Shown here: positions 22,086 through 29,657 of the stretch, piece by piece
Position numbering within the stretch: the first letter of the stretch is position 1
How the letters are laid out: each line of letters starts with the position of its first letter
Origin: Usitatibacter sp035624355
GTDB taxonomy: Bacteria; Pseudomonadota; Gammaproteobacteria; Burkholderiales; Usitatibacteraceae
Length of the DNA stretch: 30,803 nt
Assembly (NCBI GenBank): GCA_035624355.1
Contig: DASPRQ010000068.1
Span: 1-30,803 of the forward strand
Reading direction: 5' to 3'
Translations under genes and position numbers: made by a program
Notes under the pieces: generated by a model
What the model was told of the DNA's origin: nothing
Seen by the model: the letters and a program-made list of their open reading frames with translations, nothing else
The model's database searches: none

Positions 22086-23374
22086 TCGACGTCGTCCCCC
22101 TGCGCTGGCTCTTCGGCGCGCTCGCCGCGCTGCTCGCGGTCTCGGGCTTCTTCTCGATGTCCGAGACCTGCATGATGGCCCTCAACCGCTACCGCCTGAG
22201 GCACCTCGTGCGCGAGGGCAACACCGGCGCGAAGCTCGCCTCGGCGCTGCTCGAGCGCACCGACGAGCTGCTCGCCTTCATCCTCGCGGGCAACACGCTG
22301 TTCAACGCCGCCATCACGATCCTGGTGGCGGAGATCTGCCGCCGGCTCCTCGGCAACGCCGAGTTCGTGCTCGCGATCGCGACCGTCGCGGCGAGCTTCG
22401 CGATCCTGATCTTCGCCGAGATCCTGCCCAAGATCCTCGGCGCGACCTACTCGGAGGCGATCGCGCTCGCCGCCTCCTACGTCCTCACGCCGCTCATCCG
22501 CGTCACGCGCCCCCTCATGTGGATCGTGAACGTGTTCGTGCGCGGCCTGCTCAGGGTGCTGCGCATCCGCCAGGTGGGCGAGAGCAGCGCGCAGCCGCTC
22601 AGCATGGAGGAGCTGCGCACGCTGGTGCTCGAGGGGGGCAAGTTCATCCCGAAGAAGCACCGCTCGATCTTCCTCAACCTCTTCGAGCTGGAGGACATGA
22701 CGGTCGACGACACGATGACGCCGCGCGGGCAGATCGAGGCGATCGACCTCGCCGACGACATCGAGAAGGTGCGCGACGCGCTCGCGACCGCGCACCATAC
22801 GCGGCTCGTGGTGTGCGAGGGCGGCCTCGACAACGTCGTGGGCATGGTGCACGTGCGCAAGGTCCTGAGCGTCGCGCACCGCGAGCAGGTCGACGCGCAG
22901 TCGCTGCGCGCCATCATGCGCGAGCCCTATTACGTCCCCGAGGGCACGCCGCTGCTCACCCAGCTCGGCAACTTCCAGGACAACCAGCGCCACATGGGGC
23001 TGGTGGTCGACGAGTACGGCGAGATCCTGGGGCTGGTCACCATGAAGGACATCCTCGAGGAGATCGTGGGGGAATTCACCAGCCAGGCGATCGGCAGCGC
23101 CGCCTACTTCCACCGGGAGGACGACGGCGCCGTCATCGCCGACGGCGCCTGCTCGCTGCGGGTGCTCAACCGCAAGGCGGGCTTCGACTTCCCGCTCGAG
23201 GGCCCGAAGACCATCAACGGGCTGCTCCTCGAGCAGCTCGAGGAGATCCCCGAGGCCGGCACGCGCCTCGTGGTCTCGGACCACCCGGTGGAGATCCTCC
23301 AGGTTCAGAACCGGATGGTGAAGGTGGTGCGGATCCTGCCGAAGCCCGCCGCGCCCCAGGCGCGCGCCGCCTAG
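22082..23374 (+). CDS. corB: CNNM/CorB-type membrane protein with CBS domains (HlyC/CorC family)
   Basis: The 430-residue protein has the CorB layout. A CNNM (DUF21) membrane domain (residues ~1-180: GFFSMSETCMMALNRYRLRH, GNTLFNAAITILVAEI, IFAEILPKILGATYSEAIAL) is followed by two CBS domains (~200-330: VDDTMTPRGQIEAIDL, MGLVVDEYGEILGLVTMKD) and a CorC_HlyC domain (~345-425). Members are linked to Mg2+ or Co2+ transport or efflux. The TTG at 22082 overlaps the ypjD stop as TTGA. The TAG stop shares the palindrome CTAG with the stop of the convergent flavoprotein gene. Confidence 0.92.
   Translation: MIDVVPLRWLFGALAALLAVSGFFSMSETCMMALNRYRLRHLVREGNTGAKLASALLERTDELLAFILAGNTLFNAAITILVAEICRRLLGNAEFVLAIATVAASFAILIFAEILPKILGATYSEAIALAASYVLTPLIRVTRPLMWIVNVFVRGLLRVLRIRQVGESSAQPLSMEELRTLVLEGGKFIPKKHRSIFLNLFELEDMTVDDTMTPRGQIEAIDLADDIEKVRDALATAHHTRLVVCEGGLDNVVGMVHVRKVLSVAHREQVDAQSLRAIMREPYYVPEGTPLLTQLGNFQDNQRHMGLVVDEYGEILGLVTMKDILEEIVGEFTSQAIGSAAYFHREDDGAVIADGACSLRVLNRKAGFDFPLEGPKTINGLLLEQLEEIPEAGTRLVVSDHPVEILQVQNRMVKVVRILPKPAAPQARAA
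23371..23374. other. Shared CTAG carrying both convergent stop codons
   Basis: Plus-strand TAG (23372-23374) ends corB, and minus-strand TAG (23373-23371) ends the flavoprotein gene. The two coding regions overlap by four bases tail to tail, leaving no intergenic space for a normal terminator. Confidence 0.95.
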
Positions 23375-24498
23375 CGCCGCGCGGGCGGGGCGCAATAGCG
23401 CCGGACGAAGGCGCGGTCGATGCGGTCCTTCCAGCGCCAGACCCAGCCGCCCTCCCAGGACCAGTCGCCCCATACGCCGACCGCGTGGCGGTTGCCCGTC
23501 GAGACCAGCGCGAGGTAGCGCTCGCCGGTGCGAAAGGGCGTGAGCGGCTCGCCCGCGAGCGCGGCGCGCAGGTTCGCGGCGAGGGTCGGCGCGGCCCGCA
23601 CGGCGAAGACGCCCGCCTTCGCGTGGGGACGGCCCTCGACGCCCGCGCAGTCGCCCGCGCCGAAGACGTCGGGATGGGACACCGACTGGAGGCACTCGTT
23701 GGTGAGCAGGAACCCGCGCTCGTCGGTCGAGAAGCCCGATTCGCGGATCCAGGCGTGGGCGGACCCGCCGGTGGCGAAGAACACGGCGTCGGAGGCGAAC
23801 TCGAGCCCCTGCTCGAGGCGCACGTAGTCGGGCCCGACCTCCGTCACGGCGCTGCCCAGGTGCAGGCCCACGTTGCGCTTGCGCAGCTTCGCGGTGAGGC
23901 GCTGGCGCGCCCCCTCCGGGAACCCGGGCACGGCGTGCCCCGTGTTGGTGATGACGCGCACGTGGGCCCACGCGAGCCCCAGCTCCTGCCGCAGCCGGTA
24001 CTCCATCGCGAGCGCGAGCTCCACGCCCGCGGCCCCCCCGCCCACCACCGTGACCGCGCCGATCTCCCCTTCGCGCGCGCGCACGATCACGTCGCTCCAG
24101 CCCTTCACGGCGCGCTCGAGCGGTCGCACGGGCACCCCGTGCCTGTCGACCCCGCGCACGCCGACGGTGTAGGGGGCGAGGCCCACGTCGAGCGAGAGCG
24201 CGTCGTAGCGGAACCGCGCGCCGTTCTCGCACGCGACCTCGTGCTCGCCCGTGCTCACGTGCGCGACCGAGCTCTGCTCGAGGCTCACGCGGGCCCGCTC
24301 GGCGAGCGCGCGCAGGTCGATCGAGCACTCGTCGATCTCGTAGTGCCCCGCGAACAGCCCCGGCACCATCCCCGAGTACGTGAGCCACGGGTAGGGCGTG
24401 ATCAAGGTCGCGTGCAGGCTCTCGTCGGGGCGCTCGGCGAGGTCGCGCAGGACCTCCACGTGGGCGTGCCCGCCGCCCAGCAGCACCAGGCGCTTCAC
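23371..24498 (-). CDS. FAD/NAD(P)-dependent oxidoreductase, 'Nterm_to_SelD' / NDH-2-like type
   Basis: The 375-residue flavoprotein starts KRLVLLGGGHAHVEVLRDLA (FAD-binding GGGHAH motif). It continues with PYPWLTYSGMVPGLFAGHY, the second nucleotide site AVTVVGGGAAGVELALAMEY, the FAD contact VFGAGDCAGVEGRPHAKAGV and FRTGERYLALVSTGNRHAVG. This pattern fits TIGR03169, a family that in some bacteria is fused in front of SelD (selenide, water dikinase) and resembles NDH-2. Here it stands alone with no SelD in the window. GTG at 24498 overlaps the DUF3047 stop as GTGA. As the last gene of the arsenosugar/selenodomain-type operon, it may supply redox equivalents. Substrate unknown. Confidence 0.85.
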   Translation of the reverse strand: MKRLVLLGGGHAHVEVLRDLAERPDESLHATLITPYPWLTYSGMVPGLFAGHYEIDECSIDLRALAERARVSLEQSSVAHVSTGEHEVACENGARFRYDALSLDVGLAPYTVGVRGVDRHGVPVRPLERAVKGWSDVIVRAREGEIGAVTVVGGGAAGVELALAMEYRLRQELGLAWAHVRVITNTGHAVPGFPEGARQRLTAKLRKRNVGLHLGSAVTEVGPDYVRLEQGLEFASDAVFFATGGSAHAWIRESGFSTDERGFLLTNECLQSVSHPDVFGAGDCAGVEGRPHAKAGVFAVRAAPTLAANLRAALAGEPLTPFRTGERYLALVSTGNRHAVGVWGDWSWEGGWVWRWKDRIDRAFVRRYCAPPARR

Positions 24499-25226
24499 CG
24501 CGCGCCCCCCGCGGCCTCGAGGCGGAAATCCCCGAACCACGCCGTCGCCCTCTCCCCCGTCTGGTCCGTGTCGTTGCCCGCGGCGATGCCCGAGAGCGCG
24601 GGAAGCGGCCCTTCGTCGCCGAAGGCGAGGCGGTAGTCGGCGACGAGGTCGCGCCGCTCCGGGACCCAGCGGCCGGCCCGCGAGTCCCCGCTTTCGAGCA
24701 CGACGACGCGCACGCGGTCGGTGTACGGGCTCCAGGCCGACGTGCCGACCGGGTGCCGGTTGTCCCAGACGTAGCAGATGGCGGTGGTGGGAAGCTGCGA
24801 GCCGTAGAGGAGCCGCGCGAGCAGGATCCGCACGCGCGCGCTGAACGGCAGGCGGGAGACCGGCACGTCGAAGAACGCGTAGACGCGCGCGGCGAAGTCG
24901 TCCCCGCTCTTCGCCGCGAGGTCGCCCTTCGCGACGACGTGGTCGATCTTCCAGCGCCACGCGAGGACGTTGCGCGCGGCGAGGTCCTCGTGCAGCGTCT
25001 GCGCGAGCGTCCCGGCCGCCGCTTCCGAGCGCACGCGCAGCACCGTCGTGCCGTTCTCGTCGACGAGCGCGAACGAGGGAGCCTTCGCGCGCGGCGGCAC
25101 CAGCTCGCGCCACGCCGCCGCCGGCGCCGAGCCGGGCGTGAGCGACGAGAAGGAGATCACGGCGGCGGGCGCCGCGGCGAGCGCCGCCGGCACGAGGAGC
25201 GCCGCGCCGAGCGGCCGGCATCTCAC
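24495..25226 (-). CDS. DUF3047 domain exported protein
   Basis: The 243-residue protein begins with an export signal (LGAALLVPAALAAAPAAVIS). The rest matches DUF3047, with WRWKIDHVVAKGDLAAKSGD, DDFAARVYAFFDVP, ICYVWDNRHPVGTSAWSPYT and GIAAGNDTDQTGERATAWFG. The fold is expected to be beta-sandwich-like and the function is unknown. GTG at 25226 overlaps the upstream glycosyltransferase stop as GTGA, and its stop overlaps the next start the same way, so it is tightly coupled to both. The Trp/Asp-rich conserved patches would suit binding of a sugar or other polar ligand; that is only a suggestion. Confidence 0.82.
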   Translation of the reverse strand: MRCRPLGAALLVPAALAAAPAAVISFSSLTPGSAPAAAWRELVPPRAKAPSFALVDENGTTVLRVRSEAAAGTLAQTLHEDLAARNVLAWRWKIDHVVAKGDLAAKSGDDFAARVYAFFDVPVSRLPFSARVRILLARLLYGSQLPTTAICYVWDNRHPVGTSAWSPYTDRVRVVVLESGDSRAGRWVPERRDLVADYRLAFGDEGPLPALSGIAAGNDTDQTGERATAWFGDFRLEAAGGAR

Positions 25227-25867
25227 GAGAGCACCTCGGCGAGCAGGCCCTCGCGCCGCAGCCGCGCGTAGTCCTCGGGGCGATCGACGTCCCAGAGCGC
25301 GGGAAGCTCCTCCCACCGGGCGCGCAGCTGCGCGAGGCGCTCGCGCGTCTGGGCCATCACCGCGGCCCCGCCCCAGGCGATGCCTTCGAAGAGGCGCGGC
25401 AGCGCGCGCGCGACGCCGACCAGCACGTAGCCGCCGTCCTCGGCGGGAACGAGGACCACATCCTGCGCCTCGAGCGCCCCGGCGGCCCGCGCGAGGTGCT
25501 CCCCGGTGAGCGCGGGGCAGTCGGAGCCGATCAGGAGCAACCGCCCGCCCGCCGCCCACGCGGGCTCGAAGGCCCGCAGCATGCGCTCGCCCAGGTCCGC
25601 GCCGCGCTGCGCCTCGAGCGCCACGCCGAACTCGTCGCGGCAGCGCTCGAAGAAAGGGTGGCTCGCGTCCGGCGAGCACCAGAGCGACACGGGGCCCACC
25701 CGCGCCTGCACCGCGGTGGCGAGCGCGTGGCGCACGAGCCCCGCGTGCAGGCTCGCCGCCGCGCTCGGCCCCAGCACCGCGGCGAGACGCGTCTTCACGC
25801 CGCCCGCGACGGGCGCCTTCGCGAACACGGCGATCGCCGCCTCAGGGCGAGGTGCGCTCGACGTCAT
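25223..25867 (-). CDS. TIGR04282-type glycosyltransferase (CofC/GT-A-like, rSAM/selenodomain- or arsenosugar-associated)
   Basis: The 214-residue protein has the N-terminal nucleotide-sugar or NTP loop IAVFAKAPVAGGVKTRLAAV, LLLIGSDCPALTGEHLARA with the metal-binding Asp region, and VLVPAEDGGYVLVGVARAL. This fits TIGR04282, a nucleotidyltransferase-like family (DUF2064) found with ArsS-type radical SAM proteins and thought to act in arsenosugar synthesis. The reaction has not been shown. ATG 25867 overlaps the end of the TIGR04283-type gene by 26 bp. Its stop overlaps the DUF3047 start as GTGA. It probably works with the second transferase on the same product. Confidence 0.87.
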   Translation of the reverse strand: MTSSAPRPEAAIAVFAKAPVAGGVKTRLAAVLGPSAAASLHAGLVRHALATAVQARVGPVSLWCSPDASHPFFERCRDEFGVALEAQRGADLGERMLRAFEPAWAAGGRLLLIGSDCPALTGEHLARAAGALEAQDVVLVPAEDGGYVLVGVARALPRLFEGIAWGGAAVMAQTRERLAQLRARWEELPALWDVDRPEDYARLRREGLLAEVLS

Positions 25868-26537
25868 AGCGGCGGGCCAGGCGGTGCGGATCGGCGCCCA
25901 GGGCGTAGGCGAGGCGCAGGCGCCACATGAGGGCCATGGTGCGCCAGGGGCCGCGGCGCTCCCAGCGCCGGCCGGAGGTCGTCACGCGCTCGGCGAGGCA
26001 CGCCGGGGCTGAAGCGCGCTTGAGCGCCTTGCTGAGCGCCACGTCCTCCATGAGCGGGATGTCGGGAAAGCCGCCGGCGGCCTCGAAGGCCGCGCGCCGC
26101 ACGAAGATCGCCTGGTCGCCCGTGGCGATCCCCGTGAGCCGGGAGCGCAGGTTCATGGCCGCGGCGATCAGCCGAAGCGGCCACGCGCGCCCCTCGATGC
26201 GCACGTCGAAACGGCCCCAGGCGCGGCGCGGGTCGGCGAGCGCCGCCTCGATCGCCTCGAGGGCGCCTTCCGGAAGCGACGTGTCGGCGTGCAGGAAGAG
26301 CAGGACGTCGCCGCGGCTCGAGCGGGCTCCGGCGTTCATCTGGGAAGCGCGCCCGCGCGGGGCCTCGAGCACGCGGTCGGCCCAGGACGCGGCGAGCGCC
26401 CGGGTCGCGTCGCGGCTCGCGCCGTCGACCACGATCACCTCCGCGCCGCGCGCGCGCAGGGCCTGCAGCGGGGCGAGGGCGCGCTCGATGCCCGCCGCCT
26501 CGTCCAGCGTGGGAACGACGATGGAGACCCGTGCCAT
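25842..26537 (-). CDS. TIGR04283-type GT2 glycosyltransferase (rSAM/selenodomain- or arsenosugar-associated)
   Basis: The 231-residue protein is a family 2 glycosyltransferase: VSIVVPTLDEAAGIERAL at the start, VIVVDGASRDATRALAASWA, RASQMNAGARSSRGDVLLFL, HADTSLPEGALEAI (DxD-like HAD), and GIATGDQAIFVRRAAFEAAG with PDIPLMEDVALSKALKR near the C-terminus. It matches TIGR04283, a family that co-occurs with ArsS-type proteins. Donor and acceptor are unknown. The ATG at 26537 has no Shine-Dalgarno; TACAAT lies seven bases upstream, so it may have its own leaderless promoter inside the operon. Confidence 0.9.
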   Translation of the reverse strand: MARVSIVVPTLDEAAGIERALAPLQALRARGAEVIVVDGASRDATRALAASWADRVLEAPRGRASQMNAGARSSRGDVLLFLHADTSLPEGALEAIEAALADPRRAWGRFDVRIEGRAWPLRLIAAAMNLRSRLTGIATGDQAIFVRRAAFEAAGGFPDIPLMEDVALSKALKRASAPACLAERVTTSGRRWERRGPWRTMALMWRLRLAYALGADPHRLARRYDVERTSP

Positions 26538-26544
26538 GGGCGCG

Positions 26545-26572
26545 ATTGTAACGTCCGCCCCCGGAACGTCAC
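26545..26572 (-). promoter_or_regulatory. Candidate internal promoter for the TIGR04283-type gene
   Basis: GTGACG (26572-26567) and TACAAT (26550-26545) are spaced 16 bp, with four of six and five of six matches to consensus. The -35 overlaps the DUF547 stop codon. The -10 ends seven bases before the ATG, so transcription would start at the start codon. Confidence 0.45.
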
Positions 26573-27378
26573 GGTTTCGCGTCGTTGAGCGACCAGTCGT
26601 AGTCGAGGAACGCGACCTCGGCCTGCTGCGCGCGCACGCGCTCGCGGTCCTGCGGGCGGTCGGCGAGGAGGTCGGCGTATTTCGCGAGCGCGGCCTTCAC
26701 GGACGTGTAGCCGTGCCAGCCGTGCTCGAAGTCCTTGCCGTACCAGTCGAAGATCTTCGAGACCTCGAGCCGGCCGGACGCCGGGTCGTAGCGGTTGCGC
26801 GTGCGGTCGGAGAGGAACCGTCTCATCGCGTCCTCGAGCTGGGCGTCGAGGCGGTCGGCGACGTAGGCCTCGTTGCGCAGCATCGGGCAGCCGACCGAGG
26901 CGCACACCACCGCCACGTGCACGCGCGGCTCGTCGTACACGCCAACCTTCCGCAGCATCCCGTGCTCGATCCCGTCGAGGTTCATCGGCTCGCCGAAGAG
27001 CGTGAAGAACCGGTCCTTCCACGGGTTGCCGAAGAAGGTCCCGAAGTCGCGGATCGAGCGGATGTCGGGATAGCGCGTGAGGATCTTCTCGATGGTGAAG
27101 GCGTTGTAGGCGTTGACGAGGAACGCCTCCTGCTGCGGCTTGCTCCAGCCGTCGAAGTCGCCGCGCGTCACCTTCTCGTCGTCGGCGAGCACGGCCTTGA
27201 GCTGCGCGCGGTCGCGGGCCATGCCCGCGTAGTCCACGCGCGAGGCGACGCCGTTCGCGATGTAGCGCACGTGCTTCGCGAGCAGCGCGTTCCACGCGGC
27301 GTAAGTGTGGTCGAAGGCCGCCGCGGGGAGGGGGGCGGCGGCGAGGACGAGGACGGCGAGGAACCGGCGCGCGACCAT
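26569..27378 (-). CDS. DUF547 domain exported protein
   Basis: The 269-residue protein has a signal peptide (ARRFLAVLVLAAAPLPAAA) and a DUF547 domain: WSKPQQEAFLVNAYNAFTIE, PMNLDGIEHGMLRK, HVAVVCASVGCPMLRNEAYV and VSKIFDWYGKDFE. DUF547 resembles papain-like or transglutaminase-like folds in some predictions; the CASVGCP motif has two Cys and HVAVVC precedes them. Its reaction is unknown. It starts seven bases after the fusion oxidoreductase stop, so it is co-transcribed. DUF547 proteins are often found beside ArsS-type genes, which supports a role in the same pathway, probably in the periplasm. Confidence 0.87.
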   Translation of the reverse strand: MVARRFLAVLVLAAAPLPAAAFDHTYAAWNALLAKHVRYIANGVASRVDYAGMARDRAQLKAVLADDEKVTRGDFDGWSKPQQEAFLVNAYNAFTIEKILTRYPDIRSIRDFGTFFGNPWKDRFFTLFGEPMNLDGIEHGMLRKVGVYDEPRVHVAVVCASVGCPMLRNEAYVADRLDAQLEDAMRRFLSDRTRNRYDPASGRLEVSKIFDWYGKDFEHGWHGYTSVKAALAKYADLLADRPQDRERVRAQQAEVAFLDYDWSLNDAKP

Positions 27379-27385
27379 GACCGCC

Positions 27386-29611
27386 TCAGTCGTCGCCCGG
27401 ATTGCCGGCCGCGTCGTAGTAGGGGCGCGTGTCCGAGAGCCCCGTGAGGCGCACGAGCACCGCGCCGAGGCCCCCCGCCCCGCGCGCCCAGTCGTTGTAG
27501 GCCTCGGCGAGCGCCATCTGCCCCCGCGTCACGCGCGCGCGCCGCCACGCCCCGGCGGCGTACTTGCTCGCCTCGGCGAGCGTCGGATAGGCATGGATCG
27601 TCCCGAGGATGCCCTTCAGGCCGATGCCGTGCCGCATCGCCGCGACGAGCTCGGCGAGGATCTCGCCCGCGTGCTCGCCCGCGACGGTGGCGCCCAGGAT
27701 GCGGTCGCCGCCCGGGCGCGTGAGCACCTTCACCATGCCGCGGGCCTCGCCGTCGGCGATCGCTCGGTCGAGGTCGTCGATGCCGTACACGCTCACCTCG
27801 TGCGGGATCTTCCGCGCGCGCGCCTCCTGCTCGTTGAGGCCCACGCGCGCCACCTCGGGGTCGGTGAAGGTGACCCACGGCACCACCGACCAGTCGACGC
27901 GCAAGCGCCGGAAGCGCCCGAAGAGCGCGTTCACGGCGCAGTACCACGCCATGTGCGAGGCCGTGTGCGTGAACTGGTAGGGCCCGGCGACGTCGCCGCA
28001 GGCGTAGATGTTGGGATAGATCGTCGCGAGGTGCTCGTCCACCTCGACGGTCCCCTGCTTCGTCACGGGGATCCCCAGCTCCTCGAGGCCGTAGCCCGCG
28101 GTGTTCGCCACGCGCCCCACGGCGCAGAGGATCTCGTCGCAGGCGATGCGCACCTCGCTTCCGTCGTGCTCGGCGATGATGACCTTCTCCGCGCCCTCGA
28201 GGCGCACCGTCTTCGCCCGGTGCCCCGTGAGGACCTCGATGCCCTCGGCGCGGAAGCGGGCCGCGACGAGCTCCGAGAACTCCGGGTCTTCGCGCGTCAT
28301 GAGGCGCGGGAGCATCTCGACCTGGGTCACCTTCGCCCCCAGGCGCGCGAAGCACTGCGCGAGCTCGCAGCCGATGGGCCCGCCGCCCAGCACCGCGAGG
28401 CGCCGCGGCAGGGTGCGCAGGCTCCACACGTTCTCGGAGGTGAGGGGCAGCGCCTCGGCGAGCCCCGGCACGGGCGGGACGAAGGGGCGGGCGCCCGCGG
28501 CGATCACGATGCTCTTCGTGGCGAGCGTGCGCGTGCCCCCGCCCGCGAGCGCCACCTCGACCGTCCAGGGGCTCGTGATCCGCGCGGCGCCCTGCAGGCA
28601 CTCGACCCCGAGCCTCGTGTAGCGCGCGGCCGAATCGTGGGGCTCGACCTCCCGCACGACCCGCTGCACGCGCTCCATCACCTCGGCGAAATCGAGCTGC
28701 GCGCTCGCCGCGCGGATGCCGAAGTCGGCCGAGCGCCCCATGTCGGCGACGAGCTTCGCCGAGCGGATGAGCGCCTTCGAGGGCACGCACCCCGTGTTGA
28801 GGCAGTCGCCGCCCATGGCGCCCTTCTCGACGAGGGTCACCTTCGCCTTCACCGCCGCCGCGATGTAGGCGGCGACGAGCCCCGCGGAGCCCGCGCCGAT
28901 CACGACGAGGTTGCGGTCGAACTTCGCCGGGCGCTTCCAGCGCGCGTAGAGCCTGCGCGCCTTCATCGCCGCGAGCGCCCTCTTCGCCGCGAGCGGGAAG
29001 ACGCCGAGGATCACGAATGCGGCGACGAGCCCCGGGGAGACGCGAAACGCGCCGAGCTGCGTGCCGGCGTAGACGTAGGCGACGGTGCCCGCGAGCATCC
29101 CGGCCTGGCTCACCCAGTAGAAGGTCCACGCGCGGATCGGCGTGAGGCCCATCACGAGGTTGATCACGAAGAAGGGGAACGCGGGGACCAGGCGCAGCGC
29201 GAACAGGTAGAAAGCGCCCTCGCGCGCGATCCCGTCGTTCACGGGCCTGAGCCTGTCGCCGAAGCGCGCCTGCACCCAGTCGCGCAGCACGAAGCGCGAG
29301 GCGAGGAAGGCGAGCGTGGCGCCGATCGTCGAGGCGAAGGAGACGATCACCGTGCCCCACAGGAGCCCGAAGATCGCCCCGCCCGCGAGCGTCATGATCG
29401 CCGCCCCCGGCAGCGACAGCCCCGTGACCGCCACGTACACCGCGAAGAATCCGCCCGCGGTGCGAAGGGGATGGTCGCGGGCGTAGGCCTCGATCGCCGA
29501 GCGCTGCGACTGGAAGTACTCGAGCGAGACGTAGCGCTGCAGGCCGAGGGCGAAGAACGCGGCGACCAGGATCGCGAGGACCCCGAAGACGGCGAGCTTG
29601 CCCTTGCTCAT
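27386..29611 (-). CDS. Fusion of TVP38/TMEM64 membrane domain with a dihydrolipoamide-dehydrogenase-like FAD oxidoreductase
   Basis: The 741-residue protein joins two parts. Residues ~1-210 are a TVP38/TMEM64 (SNARE-associated, DedA-like) membrane domain with AFPFFVINLVMGLTPIRAWT and about five helices. Residues ~230-700 are a pyridine nucleotide-disulfide oxidoreductase, with FAD motif VVIGAGSAGLVAAYIAA, redox disulfide GGDCLNTGCVPSKAL (Cys270/Cys275), NAD(P) site LAVLGGGPIGCELAQCF and IYACGDVAGP. The C-terminal HAYPTLAE supplies the His-Glu catalytic pair. No C-terminal Cys pair of mercuric reductase is present. It should pass electrons from NAD(P)H to a thiol or disulfide substrate at the membrane face. 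A strong GGAGGAGG site precedes ATG 29611. Substrate is unknown. Confidence 0.9.
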   Translation of the reverse strand: MSKGKLAVFGVLAILVAAFFALGLQRYVSLEYFQSQRSAIEAYARDHPLRTAGGFFAVYVAVTGLSLPGAAIMTLAGGAIFGLLWGTVIVSFASTIGATLAFLASRFVLRDWVQARFGDRLRPVNDGIAREGAFYLFALRLVPAFPFFVINLVMGLTPIRAWTFYWVSQAGMLAGTVAYVYAGTQLGAFRVSPGLVAAFVILGVFPLAAKRALAAMKARRLYARWKRPAKFDRNLVVIGAGSAGLVAAYIAAAVKAKVTLVEKGAMGGDCLNTGCVPSKALIRSAKLVADMGRSADFGIRAASAQLDFAEVMERVQRVVREVEPHDSAARYTRLGVECLQGAARITSPWTVEVALAGGGTRTLATKSIVIAAGARPFVPPVPGLAEALPLTSENVWSLRTLPRRLAVLGGGPIGCELAQCFARLGAKVTQVEMLPRLMTREDPEFSELVAARFRAEGIEVLTGHRAKTVRLEGAEKVIIAEHDGSEVRIACDEILCAVGRVANTAGYGLEELGIPVTKQGTVEVDEHLATIYPNIYACGDVAGPYQFTHTASHMAWYCAVNALFGRFRRLRVDWSVVPWVTFTDPEVARVGLNEQEARARKIPHEVSVYGIDDLDRAIADGEARGMVKVLTRPGGDRILGATVAGEHAGEILAELVAAMRHGIGLKGILGTIHAYPTLAEASKYAAGAWRRARVTRGQMALAEAYNDWARGAGGLGAVLVRLTGLSDTRPYYDAAGNPGDD

Positions 29612-29657
29612 GGAAGCCTCCTCCCCGAAGCGCGCCCGTGCGTCGCGGACGCGTGCC

